From: Liquidambar formosana
Taxonomy: Eukaryota; Streptophyta; Magnoliopsida; Saxifragales; Altingiaceae
Direction: 5' to 3'
NCBI GenBank assembly: GCA_039720395.1
Contig: CM077828.1
Location: forward strand, 15,307,764 to 15,371,763
Length of the DNA: 64,000 nt
Below, piece after piece: positions 41,046 to 53,909 of this stretch. Position numbers and translations under genes: made by a program. The notes below the pieces were generated by a model that did not search any database, was not told where the DNA came from, and saw nothing but the letters and a program-made list of their open reading frames with translations. Each line of letters begins with the position of its first letter. The first letter of the stretch is position 1.

Positions 41046-42850
41046 ATAAGCATCTAGCTCATATGCAAGATAAAGACGCTAATATAGGCAATATTAGCAG
41101 AACTTTAAATTATGTAGTTGATAATTTATCTGGTATGTTTGGTAAATTAGTAAATATAGAGAAAAATCAAGAAAAAATATATTATAAAGTTAATATGTTA
41201 GGAGAAATCCAAAATATAGATTTAAAGGATGAAACAAAAAGTTTAATCCAAAATTTAGAAAGTAGTCTGAGAAATAATTTAGATAATACACTTGTACTAA
41301 GGGAAAGTACTTGTGAAGAAATACCTAGATTATATTTTGGAACTGAGATAATGATGTTTAAAACTGATAAACATTGAAAAGACTTTGAAGCAATCAAATA
41401 AATTTTAGAATATTGGAAAACTCGATATATAAAAGAAGAAGATTATGAAAAACGTAATAAACTTCTAAAACAAATGCAAGAATTGTATTAAGCTAATGAA
41501 GAATTAATGATTGAATATAATTATGACTTAGCTCTTCAATTAGAAGAGTTAAGTGACTCAGATAATGAATCTGAGATATCTTTTATGCCAAACAGGGTAA
41601 AAGATGAAGCTCAGATGATGAGTAAGAAGGTAGAAAATTTAGCTTGTCATCAAGAGAAAACAACTCTGAAGGTACAAGCAGTACCTCGGTAGATGAAGAA
41701 ATAATCATTGACTCTGAAAAAGAGAACAACGATGACTCTAATGAAAGTAATGATATTAAAGAATCTAAAAACAGAAAAAAGATTAATACGGATGAAGAGG
41801 AAAAACCACTTCCTAGAGGTCGTATGAACAATTGGGAATCATCCAAATATAATGATCTTTATGATGACCCGATGCAAGTTGAAGATTTAAAACCTTTAAA
41901 AGATGAAAGTTCTACTTCAGAACCTGCACCTTCAACAACCATCAGGACTAATTTAAAGAAAATCAATGTTACTTCAGGAGCAGTATATCTTGACTTAAAA
42001 AATATCGAATTTAAAAATTATGATCAAGCATTAAGAGAATGGGCACAATCAATGTCCATTATCATAAATACATATAAAAGTAGTTAGTTTAAAAAAAGAT
42101 TTTTAGACTATATCTAAGGAGATTGCTTAAACTTCCTAAGAAGATGGGAAGCCTCTGATGAAGGTAAGTAAGAAAAAGCTAGCTTACTTAATGAATTTAA
42201 TACATTTGATAAAATATTAAATGAATTCGTACAAATTCCAAGAAGAGAATTCTGTGGAATTAAATTTGAAGAACAGGAAGAAATTCACAATGAATATATT
42301 CTAACAAAATGCAGAATATGCAATATATATGAATTTAAATCCTTTGCAAAATTCTATCAAGAATATTACCATAAACATAACCTTCCAAAAACTGAGTTCT
42401 GGTTAATTCAATATTTTCATAAGTTACCCTCACCATGGGATGAACTTTGTAATGATGGATATAAAGAATTCTTGAGTAGTTCTAATGGTGGAGAAGACAC
42501 GCTAGGAGCAAGAATTCAATATGCTGAAAGAATTATTACTAAACATTGCATAATACAAAAAGCTGTTAAGCAAGTGAAAAGTCAATTAAATGAAAAGTGT
42601 TGTAGCAAAGTTATGCGACAACAATGGGAATTTGGTTGTAAGAAATCAACCCCTTATAAGGAAAAGAGAAAATTTAGAAGATATAAATTTGTCAAATGGA
42701 AAGATAAAAAACCTAATCCTAAAAGAAAATATGTCAGAAAAAGAAATAGTAATTGAACCACTACGTTTAGAAGAAAATCTAAATATAAATGTTACATCTG
42801 TAATGAAGAAGGTCATATATATAGCACCACAATGTCCTAAGAAAGGATAG
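40997..42850 (+). pseudogene. Viral N-terminal ORF and coat-protein region, broken
   Basis: The first frame (40997-41377) is rich in coiled-coil-like sequence (ISRTLNYVVDNLSGMFGKL). Then come stops near 41377 and 41491 and a frame shift near 41640-41690. An acidic Ser/Asp/Glu stretch (41690-41800) precedes the coat core (LDLKNIEFKNYDQALREW, a CLNFLRRWE stretch, WLIQYFHKLPSPWDELC). A basic tail (KWKDKKPNPKRKYVRK) and a degenerate zinc knuckle (CYICNEEGHI, with no clear final Cys) end it. At least four stops or frame changes are present. Assignment to coat protein rests on the acidic-core-basic-knuckle order. Confidence 0.7.
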
Positions 42851-43640
42851 AGTGGTAGACAAATGATAAAATTTCTAAAAGAAAAACAATTAGAAATTTA
42901 GTTGGAGAAGAAACCTCTGACATTGATTCAATTATATATGAGGTTCAATCAGAATCTGAAAGTGAAAGTGAAGATGAATCAAACATGATATTTATAATGT
43001 CTAAAAGAAATGAAAATTTTGAAGCAATTCCAAACAAGGAGCTTCAACTTATAAAATTAGGAGATGTCTTAGGTGAAGAAGCATCTATAGACGAATCTAG
43101 TTTTGAAAAATTTGATAAAATCAAAGAAGTAAAAAAAAAAAAAGAACTTTATCAAATTTCAAAATTTAAAATTTGGTAAGCAAGATTATTTGAGCAATTT
43201 AGTGGTAATATAACTGCTAAAGCTACTGAGGATGAAATGATAGAAATCCCTCCATTTGATAAAAATAAAATTAAAAGGTTTAAACAAAAGCATAAAAAAA
43301 TTCGATATATACATATCGGAATTATTCAAATAGAAATTACAGCACTATTTAGAGTAGGATTAGACACTCCTATTTTAGTAGTCGTTTTAGATAAAAGATT
43401 TGAAAATCCTATTAAAGCACTAATAAGAGGAATACAATGAAATTTAGTGTCTGGACATGTTTGGTTTAAAATCAAACCAAATTATTTCATATCAATTGAA
43501 GATCCAAATATTTGTGACATGATAAAAATTCGTATCCAAACTGGAGGAATCGATATGAAGAAATTAGTTATAATTTATCAGTTTAGTGGAAAGCAATCCA
43601 TGAACTAACAAATTTTATAAAAACACCAATAAAAGAAATT
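42851..43640 (+). pseudogene. Viral 30K-type movement protein, broken
   Basis: The conserved core reads IRYIHIGIIQIEITALFRVG then LDTPILVVVLD, as in badnavirus and related 30K movement proteins, with GHVWFKIKPNYFISIEDP after an in-frame stop at 43438-43440. A further stop occurs near 43180. Cell-to-cell movement function is known for the family; this copy is not translatable as a whole. Confidence 0.75.
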
Positions 43641-43649
43641 GATAGAAGT

Positions 43650-44296
43650 ATGATCGATTTATTCGAACCACGAGCATTTGATACTGAAATCCAACCAAGA
43701 TTAATAAATTGGAAAGATTTAGAAATACCAAGAAATTGGTTAGTAAAAGAATTTACAGAAAATCCAAGCCAAAATTTTATAAACCAATAGAATATCAAGC
43801 ATCAGGAAATAATCTTTATTTCACTGATAATCATCGAAATAATATAAAACTATTAGATGATGGATCAACATCAACATCTAAAAAAGATGAACTTGATGAA
43901 AAGGAAAAAATAATTGCAATAAAAAATGTGCAAATACCTATACTTCCAAGTACAACCTACCTTGAAGAACAAAAATCTGTAGTATTCCAACAGATTAAAA
44001 TTGAAAGTAAATACCCTGAACAACTAATCTTTAGTTACCAACAAGGTAAGAAAAGATATATGTATGTTCTTGGAAAATTCAATTTAAAAAATTATGAACC
44101 ATATGTTTTATCAATCCTGTTAGGTATCGGAACAACAACCAGTGCTGCTAGGTATAATGCTTTACCTGAGCATCTATGGATAAAAATGAAAAATCCAATA
44201 GCTGCAAGAGGTATTGATGGTAATGAAACTTTAATCATTCTTAAAGCTAAAAATGTTACGCTTTGGTTAGGAGATAAAAAATTCTCTATTCCTAAA
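43650..44296 (+). pseudogene. Viral aspartic protease region, cut by MULE
   Basis: A long open stretch from about 43709 reaches LGIGTTTSAARYNALPEHLW, where a caulimovirid retropepsin would have an Asp-Thr-Gly-type catalytic motif. The catalytic Asp position reads Gly, so the protease is inactive. The frame is cut at 44296 by the Mutator-like element; its target duplication and the continuing viral frame are at 52341. Confidence 0.75.
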
Positions 44297-44525
44297 GGGG
44301 AAATTAGCAATAACCCTTATTAGGGGATTACTTTAAAAATAAACCCACCATAAGATTTTTAAACTCCAAAACCCCTTTTTAAAAAGATTCTTTAAGCAAA
44401 AGGAAATGTTCTTTTTTTTAAAAAAAAAATACCTGTTTTAACCTCTTTTTATATTTATAGGGTATGTTAATTTCAAACCAAACCCATTTACATAGAAGAA
44501 GAAGAAGGGAGGGACGGATAGACAC

Positions 44526-44552
44526 AGAGAGAGAGAGAGAGAGAGAGAGAGG
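44526..44552. repeat. (GA)n microsatellite
   Basis: GA run inside the Mutator-like element, followed by AAG-rich and then CTT-rich stretches. Confidence 0.9.
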
Positions 44553-46204
44553 GTGAGGGAGAGATGAAGAAAAACCAGATCTAAAAACGAAGAAGAATAA
44601 GAAGAAGAAGAAGAAAAACTAGATCTGGAAACGTCGATAGTATCTTCTTCTCCGGCGGCTGTTCATCAAGGCCATGACTAGACCTTCTCCAATGACGGCT
44701 CTTCCTCTGTTTCTTCTTCTTCTTCTTCTTCTTCGTATTTTGTTTTCATTTTTTTGTTTTATGTTGTTTGTAGTTGATTTTTTATACAACCCGACGAATA
44801 GATTCAAACATTTTGAGTTTGTTGCATTTTTTTGGTTTGTTTGTTCTAATATGCTGATTTTTCTTTTTGCATTTTTTCGATGCAAGTGTAATTTAGTTTT
44901 ATGATGATGACAGTAACACGATATTGTCATCAGTTTAGTTTATAATTATTTAACTTATGAATAGTAACACAATACTGTTGGGATTATTTTACACATGCTA
45001 GTTGTGAACCCCGGAAAGTGGCCCACATGATTTGAAAAGATTGGTTTGAAAAGGAAAATGAGTCGCCACCTTATTTTTTAAAGGAAACATGGAAAACCCT
45101 TAAAAAAACACTTTTTTTTAAAGAAAATAATTGAATGACCCCATGTTTAAAAAGGAAAGGCAAAAATAGTCTTTTGGAAGCCAAAGAAATTAGGGATTCG
45201 GAGGTTAAGTTATGACATGGGAAGGTTCTAAGCAAAGCCTATAGGCATCCATGTTACCTTTTCGGTCTCTTAGTTTATTTGGGTTAAATTAAAGTCTTTT
45301 CCACACACAAATCAGCAAGTATATCACATCAAGAATTGCATGCATATCATATATTCTATCCAGGCACAATCAAAAAAAGAAAAGTAACAAAAACAGAAAA
45401 AGAGAAAGAAGAATAAACCTAGGATACTTGGATCCTAGGGCGGACTTGAATCTCAAAACGACCGCTTACATACCATGCAACGGAATATATGGATCAAAGT
45501 CCATGTAGTTCGATTTAGAATTAGGGTTACAACCTAATATAAGCCTATGGTAAAAACCCTAAGTTTCTTTATTTGAAAGAGAATTAAATAAACCAAGTTT
45601 GAAATCAAGTAACTTCCACAGGATGGAAACTTTAATAAAAAGAGACTTTGTTTAACAAGGAAACCTCTAGAAATCACCACGGACTCATATTAAGAAATAA
45701 CCCTAAAAAAGGAGAAGGGAAAGATTAATGAAGAGATTTAGGGCACTTTTGTACCCTACTTACTTCTGTAATTTACTCTAAACGATAGCAAAATTGAATA
45801 ATAGCAACTTTATTTGTAATAAAGCGATTATCACACCTATTTGAACCCTTACACGTGCTCAAAACAAGTCAAAAAGAACAAAATACTAATCTGGACAGAA
45901 TCATATCAAAGCCTAAAATCATCCACTAGTTCATGCAAATAACAAGAGTAATGAATTTTTATAGGCCTTAATACAACCCTACATGCAAAGACCTAACTAA
46001 CATGCATGAAAACCTAAAAATCCACTAATATGAACGCAACCCTAGCATAATTCTACCATTAATGATATATATTAAACAACTATGATGAAAAACAACTCAA
46101 AAAACCTACTCTAAACATGCTACCTGAAACTTGCATAAGCTAGAGAGTAAATAAGGAAAATGGAAACCCTAATTTCACAACTATGCAAGTTGCATAAGCT
46201 GAGG

Positions 46205-48324
46205 TTTTTTAAAAACTGTGATCTTATACGTGGACAAAATATTTAATCACAGTTTTATAAAAAAATGTGATCTTTTTAAGTGTTTTAATCTCAGTTTTTT
46301 AAAGACCATGATCATAGGACATAAGATAGATCTTGGTATTAAGTTATATCGTGATCTTTCTAGAAAGATTTTTTTTTTTAATCAAACCTCAGCTTCCCCA
46401 TCCCATGAAAATAAGGACCGGTTTTTTTTCTCACTTTCCCAAACTCATGACCCACTCTTCCTCCCATCTCCCATCTCCCATCTCTCATCTTGCTCTTCCC
46501 TCATACCGCAACCCACTCTCTCCATGTTCCCTCTAGTTCTCTCAAACTATAACCCATCACTGCTTCAGTTCGTCAGTTCAACGGCAACTATAGCACAAGG
46601 TTTTTCTATCGCTTAAGATCCTCACTACTAGGGTTTTGCTACTTGGTTCAAATTTGGGCATTTGTTTACCATCTTGTGGCTTGTTGTGATTCCTCATTAT
46701 TGAAAATTTTGTGGTGCTCTGTCTAATTTTGTGGTGATTTTTCATCACTATTTTTGAGTTTCTATGTCGATCGGAGAGCTTGTTCCCAATTTCTAGGGTT
46801 TGAGTTGCCCTACTATGAATATTTTTTATCGGACGCTGCTTTTCCAAGGGCTATGGTGTCATCAATGCAAGAGCTACGGTTTTGCTGGTACAGGTTGATT
46901 TTCCTCTATTTTTTCCCTGTTTATTTTTGTTTCTTCTTAATTTCTACCTGTTTTCCCCTTTGTTTGCTCACAAAATACTGTTTGCATTGTGTTGTTTGGT
47001 GAGAAAAGAAACTGCACTTTGACTTCTGTTTGGAGCTTTGTGATAGAATAGATGGGTTTTAAGTCATAGCTTCTTTGCACCGAATGGGATTGGTCGGTAC
47101 AGGTTGATTTTCTTCTATTTTTCCCCTTTTTCTTTATTTAATTTGCTTTCAGATAACATGCTTTGCATCATGCTTGGTTTTATTTTATTTCTTCTTTCTT
47201 ACTTGGTGATTTTATTGTTCTCTTTCTAAATGTTAATTGAAGAATAAAATTTAGATTCTAAAAAAAAAAAAAAACATAGTAATGCTTCTTTAATACATGG
47301 ATGGGAAAATGTAATGTGGTGCTGTTTATACTTTCTTGGATTAAGAACTTGGTAAAGTTATGATTTGTCTTTTAACAATGTAGAGAAAGAGATTCTGGTT
47401 GCTATCTTGAAGTTATTTTGAAGGGGAACACAGATGGGTTGAAGGTAAGATATCCGTTCTATGTTCTGGATTACAATCTATTTTGTGTGCACCATAGGTT
47501 GAATGTTTATATGACTTTTATCCAGTGCTCAGTTTTGCACTCTTGTGAAAGTGTCTTGTGCTTAGGTTATGTTTCTAAATTAGTGTATATAGGACCAAAA
47601 TATTGCTTGTTAGTGAATAACACAAATGACCAAATTATTGCTTGTTGTGACCAAATTGTTTCTGATGTCTTGAATTAGTGGTGGTTGCATGCTATTTTAC
47701 TAAGTACAGCTAGAACGCTTGGAAGGAAAAAGTCCTTGGATTCTCCTTTGCTATGGGGAGAACTTGATAGTTTTTAGGGATAGTATTTTTTTTTCCGGAA
47801 AAAAAAAAAATTTACTTTGGTTGTTAGTTTGAGATTCGTTCATCAAATTGGTAGTAGTGTAAATATTTGATGTCTTTGTAATATCTTTCTCTATCATATA
47901 ACAATTTTGATGACATGCGTGCTTTTTACTAATGGAAATTTTTATTTATAATGTTTGAATTGTGTTTGCATGATGAATTCAATAATTAAATGTGATTTGA
48001 AGAACAGCAATAGGTTCCTCATCCACCAGAAGTAATACAAGTTCCCAAATGAAAATTTTAATTTTTTTTTTTTAAAATAAAGAGAATAGATCACTATTTT
48101 TCCGTGTGATCTTTTTAGAATGAAGATCACGGTTTGGGAAGAAATCGTGATCTTTTTCAAAGATATGATCACGGTAAAAAACCGTGATCTAATGTTGGCA
48201 CTTTAGATCACACCGGAATAAATCACGCTTTTGGTTAAAAAAGATTACGGTAAAAAAGTATGACCTATAGCAATAGATCACGGTTTTAAACTGTGCGTGA
48301 TCTATTTTGATTATTTTAGTAGTG
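46205..48324. mobile_element. CACTA-like non-autonomous element
   Basis: The right terminus read inward is CACTACTAAAATAATC, followed by repeated GATCACG/CGTGATC subterminal motifs. Similar CTGTGATC and ATCACAG motifs cluster at the left end (46212-46330), but the left CACTA tip is not visible. The interior is about 1.7 kb of T-rich DNA with a duplicated GGTACAGGTTGATTTTC (46885 and 47098). It may contain captured host exons (for example 47386-47442 followed by GTAAGA), but no family was recognised. Confidence 0.6.
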
Positions 48325-48660
48325 AAAACATGCAAAAATCATCATGGATATCATTATTATCACATATATTAACTAATAGAAACATTAATCCATGATAAAA
48401 ATTATAACAGTTGCATGCAATAAGGCTAACCTAAGAGAAAAACCTAATTTTAGCCTTAAGAGTTTAGAACATACTTTGGGAAAGCTTCCTTTATTACTGT
48501 AGAGACTCTTTCTCTCTCTCTCTTGTGAATGACTTCAAACAAGCTTCTTCAAGGCTATAGTAGGAACTCCAGCTTTCCTTCACCTCTTTCTCTCTTATTC
48601 TCTCTTAGAACTTAGGTTTAATGCCTAAAAGTGGCTCCCCTAATACTGAAATATAGTGGG

Positions 48661-50869
48661 TGTGAGGGCCCTAGGCTTGATTTATGAGAATTTTGGGTTA
48701 GGATGTGCTAAGGTAGGTTTTCGTGAGCCTAACACTTCTTTTTGTATATGTTGAGCAATATAGTTGACTACAGTGACTTATAACCGACTATATTGCTAGG
48801 CAGAATTTATTTTTATGCTTGTTGAATAATTTAGTTGACTATAGTGACTTATAGTAGACTATATTATCAGGCAGAACCTCTTTTGTGCATGCTGAGAAAT
48901 TTAGTTGACTATAATGAGTTATAGTCGGCTATATTGTCAGACAGAATGTTACAATACTTAATTTGCGGAGTTTTAGTTGACTATAACTCATTATAGTCGA
49001 CTATAACGCATGAATTTCAGTTTTTGGGCTAGATTTTAATGGGGTAAAAAGACCATCATACCCCTCACTTATACCCCATTTACAAACCCATCTTCTAGAG
49101 GGTTCTTCCCATCTTTCCCAGCCGAGAGAGAAAGAAAGAGAGGAAGAGAAGGAGAAAAAAGGAGAGGCTCGACGGTGGCTCGCCGGAGCGCGGTAGCCTC
49201 AATCCGACGCCGGCAAGCTTGGATCTAGCGTATTTTGGCCTGATCTACACACGTATGGTTGTGGATTTGGATTTCTTCACTCTATTTTTGAGGTAGGGGC
49301 ATTTTCTCGTCTTAAACCATTGATGCATGGGGGTTTTGGGTTTAAATCATATAAAAATACATGTATTTGACATGCTTTGCATAAACATCATGCATGTGGT
49401 CATATTTTATCGGTTTTGATAAATTTTGGAAAATCTAGGATTTTGTATTATACCCTATTTAGTCATATGCATGTTACATTTCAAACCCTCACATGATTTG
49501 GGGTGCAATGGGTTGGTTTACATACCCCCTTTTTGTTATATTCTTGTTATTTATGAAACTTATATATATTTAAGGGTTTAAATGGGTTGGTTTTTAACCT
49601 ATTGGACTATTTTGTGTGGTTGGAATATTGTGGGTTATTTTTATATAACTGATTTGAAACCATTATATTGAAAATGGTTGGGAAATGATTACCAGGATTT
49701 ATGGAGTTATTTTATATCGTTTTCAAAGTACAAACCTATTATGTGGTTTTTGGAAAATTTATATATAATTTTCCGGATTATGTGAGAATTATGGAAATTA
49801 ATAAATGAAAAGAAAAAGTGATGATGATATGGTGATGAGGGCTACTGGAGACAGGATTATTGCGGTCCCAAAGGAACGGGACGTCTTGCCGTGTTTTCCT
49901 ATCCTTTAGTCCTGGGCAATGTGCCCAAATAGAGATTACTGCGGTCCGAGGTAGGGATGTCTTGCTGTGTTTCCTCTTGAGGTTACTGCGGTCCTAGATA
50001 GGGATGTCTTGCCGTGTTTCCTCTTATTCCGCACGCGAGGGCCCCGCATGACTTGGGGAGGATTTATCAGTTTGAAAAACTGATGTTATGGATTGCCAGA
50101 TATGGCGGATATTGGTTATTGGCTTATAAGGCCGTGATATGATATCAGAAAATAATGGTTAATTCATTTGTAAAATGATGATTTTGATAACAAATAACTT
50201 GAGTTTTTCTTACCTCTTAAAAAGAAAAAAAAGGGTATTGGTATTTAATGATTTAACTTCCGCAGTTCATTTCATTATACCTATATCGGTTTTATTTACT
50301 AAAAAATTTTATACTGCAACTAATCATTGGTTTTGCAGGGCTCTTGAAACGTATATAAATTATGGTTTTTAAAACCTTGGGTTATTTTGAGAAATGTTTT
50401 CCTACTGAGCGTATAGCTCATACCCCCACAGTTTTTCTTGCAAGTCATATTTTCAAAATAAAGCTTGACTTGGGGTTGGGAAGCACATCAACATGCTTGC
50501 ATTCATATAGAAGATCATTGTATTTTATTTCGGCTTTGAGCCTAGGCATGTATTGATTTTAATTCATGGCCTGTAATAAAAAGATAAGTAATGGATGCAG
50601 ATGTGGATGAGACCCATGTGATTACGATACAGCTTATAGTTTTATTTATTTTTGGAATAGTGTGTGGATGGTTGAAATGATTATAAATGGGTTTTCTACA
50701 GGTTTTATGATTAGTCGATAACTTGGTATGTCCTATTTACAAACGGGACTATGCCGGATTTTCTAAAAATGTTTTCAAAAGAATTATTTTTATTAAACAT
50801 CCACCAAAATTGGCTTTAAAATTGATTTTCTTACTATATAACTAACGGTTCCCATTTTGGGTCATTACA
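48661..50869. mobile_element. Solo LTR 2 (Gypsy-type)
   Basis: It starts TGTGAGGGCCC and ends GGGTCATTACA, with a perfect GTGGG target duplication (48656-48660 and 50870-50874). The terminal GGGTCATTACA resembles Tekay/Del Gypsy LTRs. 2,209 bp, no pol sequence. It is nested inside solo LTR 1, which is inside the Mutator-like element, which is inside the virus. Confidence 0.8.
48728..49020. repeat. Four-copy, 71-bp-period minisatellite
   Basis: TAGTTGACTA starts near 48761, 48832, 48902 and 48973. Each unit also contains an inverted TATAGT.GACTA segment, so each can form a hairpin. The first three units share a TCAG.CAGAA-like segment. It lies within solo LTR 2. Confidence 0.85.
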
Positions 50870-52340
50870 GTGGGGTATTTATAGAGTTCAATTAGGATAA
50901 ATCAATGGCTAGGATTAAAACCCTAAAAATTAATCTAAGGGTTATTAGAGACTCCCTTGGTACTCAAGAAACTCAAAAGTTACCAAAAATTAGAAAGAAA
51001 CTCGTCCAAAAGAGTCCAAATCCGTTAAAATAGGCAAAGAATCCCGTTTTAGCAAAAATAGGAAAGTGGGGGGTCACCCGAGCCCACATCAGGTTTTTTT
51101 ACCCATTTTCGAACTCTTTTCCTTCTAGGAGTGTTTCAGGGGTCAAATTAACTCCGATTTTGATGAAATAAAAGTCAAAACGACTGTGTTTCGATGAGGA
51201 ATACATTTTTAAACATTTTAGGGGAAAAACCACTAACTATGGGTGTATGGTTAGGTTTTACAAAAGCGGTTAACTACTATGCACTACCATTGCAAAGCAT
51301 AGATATACACATAGGATTGAACCAAATACTTTCCAAAGCAAAATTGAACATTCCAAAACACTTTTAAGGATAAAATGATGACTAATTAAAGTCAATTTGA
51401 AAAGATTTGATGAGAAATTGAGAGTCGAATTGAGCTAACCCAAAGAGGGTCAATTAACCATCTTGAACCATATTAAGCCATTTTAATCCTAAGTCATTGA
51501 TTCATCGAATTGAACCTAGAAATACCTCATATGCATCGATATAAACTCCAATTGACAATTTGGAGATTATTTTAAGGTCAAATGAAAAGTTTGTGACTTA
51601 AAAGACGATTATGCCCCTCAAATCACAAAAGCTCTTATTAACCTTCAAGATCAACTCTGAATTGAACTAAAATTCATATCCATCATCGTTATGACTCTAA
51701 AAAACTAATGAAAATGACTAGACTAAAAAACAAAACAAAAACCTACATGAAATAACATACCCTAGTAAAGAGGTGCAAAAATGGGGTGTGACATTAGTAT
51801 GTTTCTATATACACCTGTATGGTTATATGGTTTGATTTCTATGTATATACTGATTTTTTCTGCATTTTTTCAATGTAAGTGTAAGTCAATTTTTTACTGA
51901 TGATAGTAACACGATACTATCATCGGTTTAGTTTATGATTATTTAACTTATAGATAGTAACACGATACTATTGGGATTATTTTACACATACTAGTATGTT
52001 TCTATATATACCTATATATTTATATGGTTTGATTTTTATGTATATAGTAAGTTGTTTCCACTTCATACGTTTGAAATGTGATTTTGTGTCTATGGAAGGT
52101 TGTTTTTTTTATTAGGATTCTATTTCTATATAAGTCGTCATAAATTATGGTGGATTTGTTAATTGTATCCTTGATTTTCGGGTATGAAGAGTACAATGGC
52201 ATGGTTGTAAATACTTCCAACAGTAAAATGAGGGGGCTTTTGGTCCGTATGGGGTTGAAAGGGGTTTTTATAAAACTGATTCTTATATAGGGCCTATTGT
52301 ATAAGGAGTCTTATACATAGGGGTTTTTATCAAAATTCCC

Positions 52341-53909
52341 ACTCTTAAAATACTTTGTTTCCCAGATATGCATGGTGATGTGATATTAGGAAATAATTTT
52401 ATTAAAAATTATATGCCTTTTATTGTAAATCGTGACCATGTTATTCTAACTTGTAAACAAGAACTAGTTAGAATTCCTATTTTACAACATCATAGACATG
52501 TTTGTGAAAAAGAATTTGCACCAGTCAAGAGTGGTGAAATGACACCAATAATTAAATCTGTAGAAGAAAAACACTGGATTTATAAAAAATTATATCCAAG
52601 CTTTTTAGAAGATCCATTAAAACTTTGGGATAAATCTCCTAGGTTTTGTGAATTAAAACTCAGTGATTCTAATAAAATAATTAGAGTTAAACCAATGGTC
52701 TACATTAAAAAAGATATAGATGAATTTGGAATTCAACTTGAAGAATTACTTAAGAAAAGATTAATTGAAGAAACAAGAAGTCCATATTCTAGTCCCGCAT
52801 TTATGGTAATGAACCATAATGAGATAAAACGAGGAAAAGCTAGAATGGTAATAAATTATAAAAGATTAAATCAAAATCTTGAATTTGATGGATACTTTAT
52901 TCCTAGAAAAGATATTCTAGTTAAACAGACTATGAACTCTAAATGGTGTAACAAATTTGATTGCAAATCAGGCTTTTGGCAAGTAAAGCTAACAAATGAG
53001 TCAAAACCATTGATTGCCTTTAGTACACCATATGGACATTACTAATGGATGGTTTTGCGAATTGGAATTTGCAATGCACCTTAGATATTTCAAAGATGGA
53101 TGGACAATATTTTCAAACATCTTCATAAATTTTGTTTAGTATATATTGATGATGTTCTAGTATTCTCTAAAACTAGAGAAGAACATAAAAAGCATCTAGA
53201 AATTGTTTCTGATATATTCCTAAAACATGGAGTAATTCTAAGTCCTAAGAAAATGGAAATAAAAAAAGAAGAGATTGAATATTTAGGAGTTATCTTAAAC
53301 CAATCAGGTATGCAACTCCAAAATCATATTATTGTAAAAATAAGAGATTTTCCAAATGAAATAACAACTCTCAAAGAACTGCAGAGTTTTTTAGGTTTGT
53401 TAAATTATGGAAGAAAATTCGTAAAGAATTTATCCAAAAAGGAAAAACCTTTAATTAAAAAACTTAAGAATATTCCTAAAAAAGGAAATTCAGATGTAAA
53501 AATAGCATGGACTAAAGAAGACTCAAATTTAGTTCAAGAAATTTAAAATATGTTTAAAGATACTCCAAAGGTTTAGTTTCCAAAAGAAAATGAACAATTA
53601 ATTCTAAAAACCGACGCTAGTGATGAATTTTGGGGAGCAGTATTAAAAGCAATTCTAGAAAATTCTAATCATGAAGAAATCTGTGGATATGATTCAGGAA
53701 AATTTAAACCAAATGAAATAAAATATATAACTTATGAAAAGGAGCTATTAGCCATAAAAAATGGAATAAAAAGATTTCATATCTATTTGGCACCTGTTAA
53801 ATTTTTAATTTGTACTAATAATAAATTAGTTAAATCCAAAAAAAAAAAGAAGAAAATGCAAGACGAGTTAGATAGTATAATTTTATTAGTTAGTATACTT
53901 TTGATATAA
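52341..53909 (+). pseudogene. Viral protease end, reverse transcriptase and RNase H, broken
   Basis: It continues the protease frame (DVILGNNFI), then RT with ARMVINYKRLNQ, FDCKSGFWQV, FSTPYG and the catalytic VYIDDVLVFS (53138-53167). The RT thumb EIEYLGVIL, LKELQSFLGLLNY and the RNase H start KTDASDEFWGAVL follow. Stops interrupt at 53043, near 53083, at 53544 and near 53573. The domain is cut at 53909 by the Helitron and resumes at 56160 with an IKGT.NFL.DYLSR segment. Confidence 0.9.

Larger units (their letters stand above)
45003..51793. mobile_element. Solo LTR 1 (carries CACTA-like and LTR 2 insertions)
   Basis: It begins TGTGAACCCCGGAAAGTGG and ends ATGGGGTGTGACA, with 5-base flanks CTAGT (44998-45002) and TTAGT (51794-51798). 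An uninterrupted relative of the target, CACATACTAGTATG, survives at 51987-52000. After removing the two nested elements about 2.45 kb remain. GAGTCGCCACC near 45059 is common in Tat/Ogre-type Gypsy LTRs. No second copy, primer-binding site or pol sequence is seen, hence solo LTR. Confidence 0.65.
44297..52340. mobile_element. Mutator-like element (about 8 kb including nested insertions)
   Basis: It separates two pieces of viral protease frame. Ends: GGGGAAATTAGCAATAACCC on the left, and GGGAATTTTGATAAAAACCC read inward from the right. The 9-base flanks ATTCCTAAA (44288-44296) and ACTCTTAAA (52341-52349) match at 7 of 9 positions, as expected for an old Mutator target duplication. The viral frame resumes in phase directly after it. 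No transposase was found. Its own DNA is about 1.25 kb, including a diverged tandem repeat (44886-45002 and 51882-51999); the rest is nested LTR and CACTA material. Confidence 0.75.

Noticed and set aside
44297..52340. Reading the 8 kb viral interruption as a single autonomous LTR retrotransposon
   Set aside because: No gag, integrase or RT is seen, and several independent sets of target duplications are nested within it. A layered MULE/LTR/CACTA model explains the ends better.
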